Source: Odiellus spinosus (taxonomy: Eukaryota; Arthropoda; Arachnida; Opiliones; Phalangiidae). Taken from it: a stretch of 64,000 nucleotides of DNA. A model generated the notes under the pieces. It worked only from the letters and a program-made list of their open reading frames with translations, had not been told where the DNA came from and searched no databases. Position numbers and translations under genes: made by a program. The stretch covers positions 1,178,001 through 1,242,000 of the forward strand of contig OY987230.1 of assembly GCA_963920705.1 (NCBI GenBank). Reading direction: 5' to 3'. Positions 61,101 through 64,000 of the stretch are shown here, one piece after another; the first letter of the stretch is position 1, and each line of letters starts with the position of its first letter.

Positions 61101-64000
61101 GGATTCAAATGGACACAAAACTTTTGATTTTTAAGTGATTTAGACAAAATTAAGACCACTCGAAAGAGCAAATATTGGTCTATCTGAAAATCAAGAGTTT
61201 TGGAAAATCCGTTGAAAAACATGGAAAATATGGACAATTCAAAAAACATCTAATATCAAAAAGCGAATTTTTAAAATCTGAAATTTGACTATTTTGATAT
61301 TGTATGATTTCTAGAATTGGCCATATTTTTCTTGTTTTTAAACGGATTTTCCAAAACTATTGTTTTTTAGATAGACCAAAATTTGGTCTTTCGAGTGGTC
61401 TTAATTTTGTCTAAATCGCTTAAAATTCAAAAGTTTTGTGTCCATTTGAATCCAATAATCTTGGATTTTTAAGCGTTTTTGCTTAATTTTAACCAATTTT
61501 ATATTTGTCACGTTTTGGCAATTTAGACAAAACCAAAGTCATTCGAAAGAGCAATTAATGGACAGTCTAAATAATAAGAGTTTTCAAAAATCCGTTGAAA
61601 AACAAGAAAAATATGGCCAATTCAAGAAATCATAGAATATCAAAATAGTCAAATTTCAGATTTTCAAAATTCGCTTTTTGATATTAGATGTTTTTTGAAT
61701 TGTCCATATTTTCCATGTTTTTCAACGGATTTTCCAAAACTCTTGTTTTTTTAGATAGACCAAAATTTGGTCTTTCGAGTGGTCTTAATTTTGTCTAAAT
61801 CGCTTAAAAATCAAAAGTTTTGTGTCCATTTGAATCCAATAATCTTGGATTTTTAAGCGTTTTTGCTTAATTTTAACCAATTTTATATTTGTCACAATTT
61901 TGCAATTTAGACAAAACAAAGTCATTCGAAAGAGCAATTAATGGACAGTTTAAATAATAAGAGTTTTCAAAAATCCGTTGAAAAACAAGAAAAATATGGC
62001 CAATTCAAGAAATCATAGAATATCAAAATAGTCAAATTTCAGATTTTCAAAATTCGCTTTTTGATTTTAGATGTTTTTTGAATTGTCCATATTTTCCATG
62101 TTTTTCAACGGATTTTTGAAAACTCTTATTATTTAAACTGTCCATTAATTGCTCTTTCGAATGACTTTGGTTTTGTCTAAATTGCAAAATTGTGACAAAT
62201 ATAAAATTGGTTAAAATAAAGCAAAAACGCTTAAAAATCCAAGATTATTGGATTCAAATGGACACAAAACTTTTGATTTTTAAGCGATTTAGACAAAATT
62301 AAGACCACTCGAAAGAGCAAATATTGGTCTATCTGAAAATCAAGAGTTTTGGAAAATCCGTTGAAAAACATGGAAAATATGGACAATTCAAAAAACATCT
62401 AATATCAAAAAGCGAATTTTTAAAATCTGAAATTTGACTATTTTGATATTGTATGATTTCTAGAATTGGCCATATTTTTCTTGTTTTTCAACGGATTTTC
62501 CAAAACTATTGTTCTTTAGATAGACCAAAATTTGGTCTTTCGAGTGGTCTTAATTTTGTCTAAATCGCTTAAAATTCAAAAGTTTTGTGTCCATTTGAAT
62601 CCAATAATCTTGGATTTTTAAGCGTTTTTGCTTAATTTTAACCAATTTTATATTTGTCACGTTTTGGCAATTTAGACAAAACCAAAGTCATTCGAAAGAG
62701 CAATTAATGGACAGTCTAAATAATAAGAGTTTTCAAAAATCTGTTGAAAAACAAGAAAAATATGGCCAATTCAAGAAATCATAGAATATCAAAATAGTCA
62801 AATTTCAGATTTTCAAAATTCGCTTTTTGATATTAGATGTTTTTTGAATTGTCCATATTTTCCATGTTTTTCAACGGATTTTCCAAAACTCTTGTTTTTA
62901 AGATAGACCAAAATTAGGTCTTTCGAGTGGTCTTAATTTTGTCTAAATCGCTTAAAAATCAAAAGTTTTGTGTCCATTTGAATCCAATAATCTTGGATTT
63001 TTAAGCGTTTTTGCTTAATTTTAACCAATTTTATATTTGTCACAATTTTGCAATTTAGACAAAACAAAGTCATTCGAAAGAGCAATTAATGGACAGTTTA
63101 AATAATAAGAGTTTTCAAAAATCCGTTGAAAAACATGGAAAATATGGACAATTCAAAAAACATCTAATATCAAAAAGCGAATTTTTAAAATCTGAAATTT
63201 GACTATTTTGATATTGTATGATTTCTAGAATTGGCCATATTTTTCTTGTTTTTCAACGGATTTTCCAAAACTATTGTTTTTTAGATAGACCAAAATTTGG
63301 TCTTTCGAGTGGTCTTAATTTTGTCCAAATCGCTTAAAATTCAAAAGTTTTGTGTCCATTTGAATCCAATAATCTTGGATTTTTAAGCGTTTTTGCTTAA
63401 TTTTAACCAATTTTATATTTGTCACAATTTTGCAATTTAGACAAAACCAAAGTCATTCGAAAGAGCAATTAATGGACAGTCTAAATAATAAGAGTTTTCA
63501 AAAATCCGTTGAAAAACAAGAAAAATATGGCCAATTCAAGAAATCATAGAATATCAAAATAGTCAAATTTCAGATTTTCAAAATTCGCTTTTTGATATTA
63601 GATGTTTTTTGAATTGTCCATATTTTCCATGTTTTTCAACGGATTTTCCAAAACTCTTGTTTTTTTAGATAGACCAAAATTTGGTCTTTCGAGTGGTCTT
63701 AATTTTGTCTAAATCGCTTAAAAATCAAAAGTTTTGTGTCCATTTGAATCCAATAATCTTGGATTTTTAAGCGTTTTTGCTTAATTTTAACCAATTTTAT
63801 ATTTGTCACAATTTTGCAATTTAGACAAAACAAAGTCATTCGAAAGAGCAATTAATGGACAGTTTAAATAATAAGAGTTTTCAAAAATCCGTTGAAAAAC
63901 AAGAAAAATATGGCCAATTCAAGAAATCATAGAATATCAAAATAGTCAAATTTCAGATTTTCAAAATTCGCTTTTTGATTTTAGATGTTTTTTGAATTGT
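58145..64000. repeat. S- rich terminal block
   Basis: S- segments outnumber S+ here. Beyond 62.4 kb the trimer pattern ends and the S segments near 62610, 62990, 63380 and 63760 all read -. The window stops inside a C+ core, so the array continues beyond 64000. Confidence 0.84.
58915..62490. repeat. Trimer higher-order repeat of 1149 bp
   Basis: The order is C- S- C+ S- C+ S+. CTCTTGTTTTTTTAG is at 59442, 60591 and 61740, exactly 1149 bp apart, with a related copy at 62889. GTCCAAATCGC is at 59111 and 60260 but is GTCTAAATCGC in the third copy, which also has the CACGTTTTGGC allele. The variant TTGATTTTAGATG in one C+ core travels with the period. Confidence 0.84.

Larger units (their letters stand above)
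1..64000. repeat. AT-rich satellite DNA array, 383-bp unit with inverted substructure
   Basis: The same 383-bp unit recurs from the first base to the last. For example GAAAGA(C/G)C recurs at 4581, 4964, 5347, 5731 and 6114, steps of 383 or 384. About 167 units fit in the window. Units differ by scattered substitutions and rare 1-12 bp indels. A hand count at 6121-6480 gives about 74% A+T. Each unit is a 137-bp core (C) plus a 246-bp spacer segment (S), both with inverted ends and both found in either orientation. By hand count about 107 S segments read +, about 58 read -, and two are fold-back hybrids. No unique sequence, gene or mobile element interrupts the array, so every gene-free stretch in this window is satellite. 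Known biology of such arrays suggests centromeric or pericentromeric heterochromatin; the position on a chromosome cannot be seen here. Confidence 0.97.

Noticed and set aside
1-64000. CRISPR-like array
   Set aside because: Repeats are regular, but the sequence between any conserved motifs is itself repeated, with no unique spacers, and the unit is far too long.
1-64000. tRNA, rRNA or other structured RNA gene
   Set aside because: The hairpins are those of an inverted-repeat satellite. No tRNA box, rRNA segment or other familiar RNA motif was recognised.

Overview
The whole 64 kb window is one uninterrupted block of AT-rich satellite DNA. I see no gene, RNA gene, transposon or CRISPR array. 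A hand count over 6121-6480 gives 92 G+C in 360 bases, about 26% G+C. The basic unit is 383 bp and occurs about 167 times, and both window ends lie inside the array. This scale of simple tandem repetition, with higher-order repeats, indicates a eukaryotic centromeric, pericentromeric or other heterochromatic block. I cannot name the species. CpG is not depleted in the unit, which argues against a genome with heavy CpG methylation in this DNA. AT-rich satellites of roughly two-nucleosome length, some with inverted subunits, are known in tenebrionid beetles, so an insect is plausible, but this is a weak inference.

The unit is unusual. It is two segments, each ending in its own inverted repeats: a 137-bp core (called C here, bracketed by CCGTTG and CAACGG) and a 246-bp spacer segment (called S). 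Each segment can be read in either direction without disturbing the junctions, and both occur in both orientations independently. I call the orientations C+, C-, S+ and S-. C+ carries GAAATCAT on its left and TTAGATGTTT on its right. S+ carries the 19-bp hairpin as AATCCAAGATTATTGGATT. C- and S- are their reverse complements.

Layout: 1-3.5 kb is mixed. 3.5-13.4 kb has S always + while C mostly alternates, giving dimers of about 766 bp. 13.4-19.6 kb is mixed with frequent S switches and a trimer of about 1149 bp. 19.6-29.1 kb again has S always + and contains an 1148-bp trimer. 29.1-31.8 kb is mixed. 31.8-36.3 kb is mainly C+ S- and contains two fold-back units, one giving a perfect inverted repeat with 390-bp arms. 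36.3-40.1 kb is mostly C+ S+. 40.1-58.1 kb flips both segments, with a 1915-bp five-unit repeat changing into a 1532-bp four-unit repeat. 58.1-64 kb is dominated by an 1149-bp trimer rich in S-.

Nothing here works as a set of genes. The biology is structural: dyad centres about every 191 bp, potential hairpins and cruciforms, local amplification and homogenisation, and repeated inversion of subunits. All calls come from reading the sequence by eye. Consensus building, divergence estimates and database comparison were not possible. Inversions in palindromic arrays are also a place where assemblies can err.
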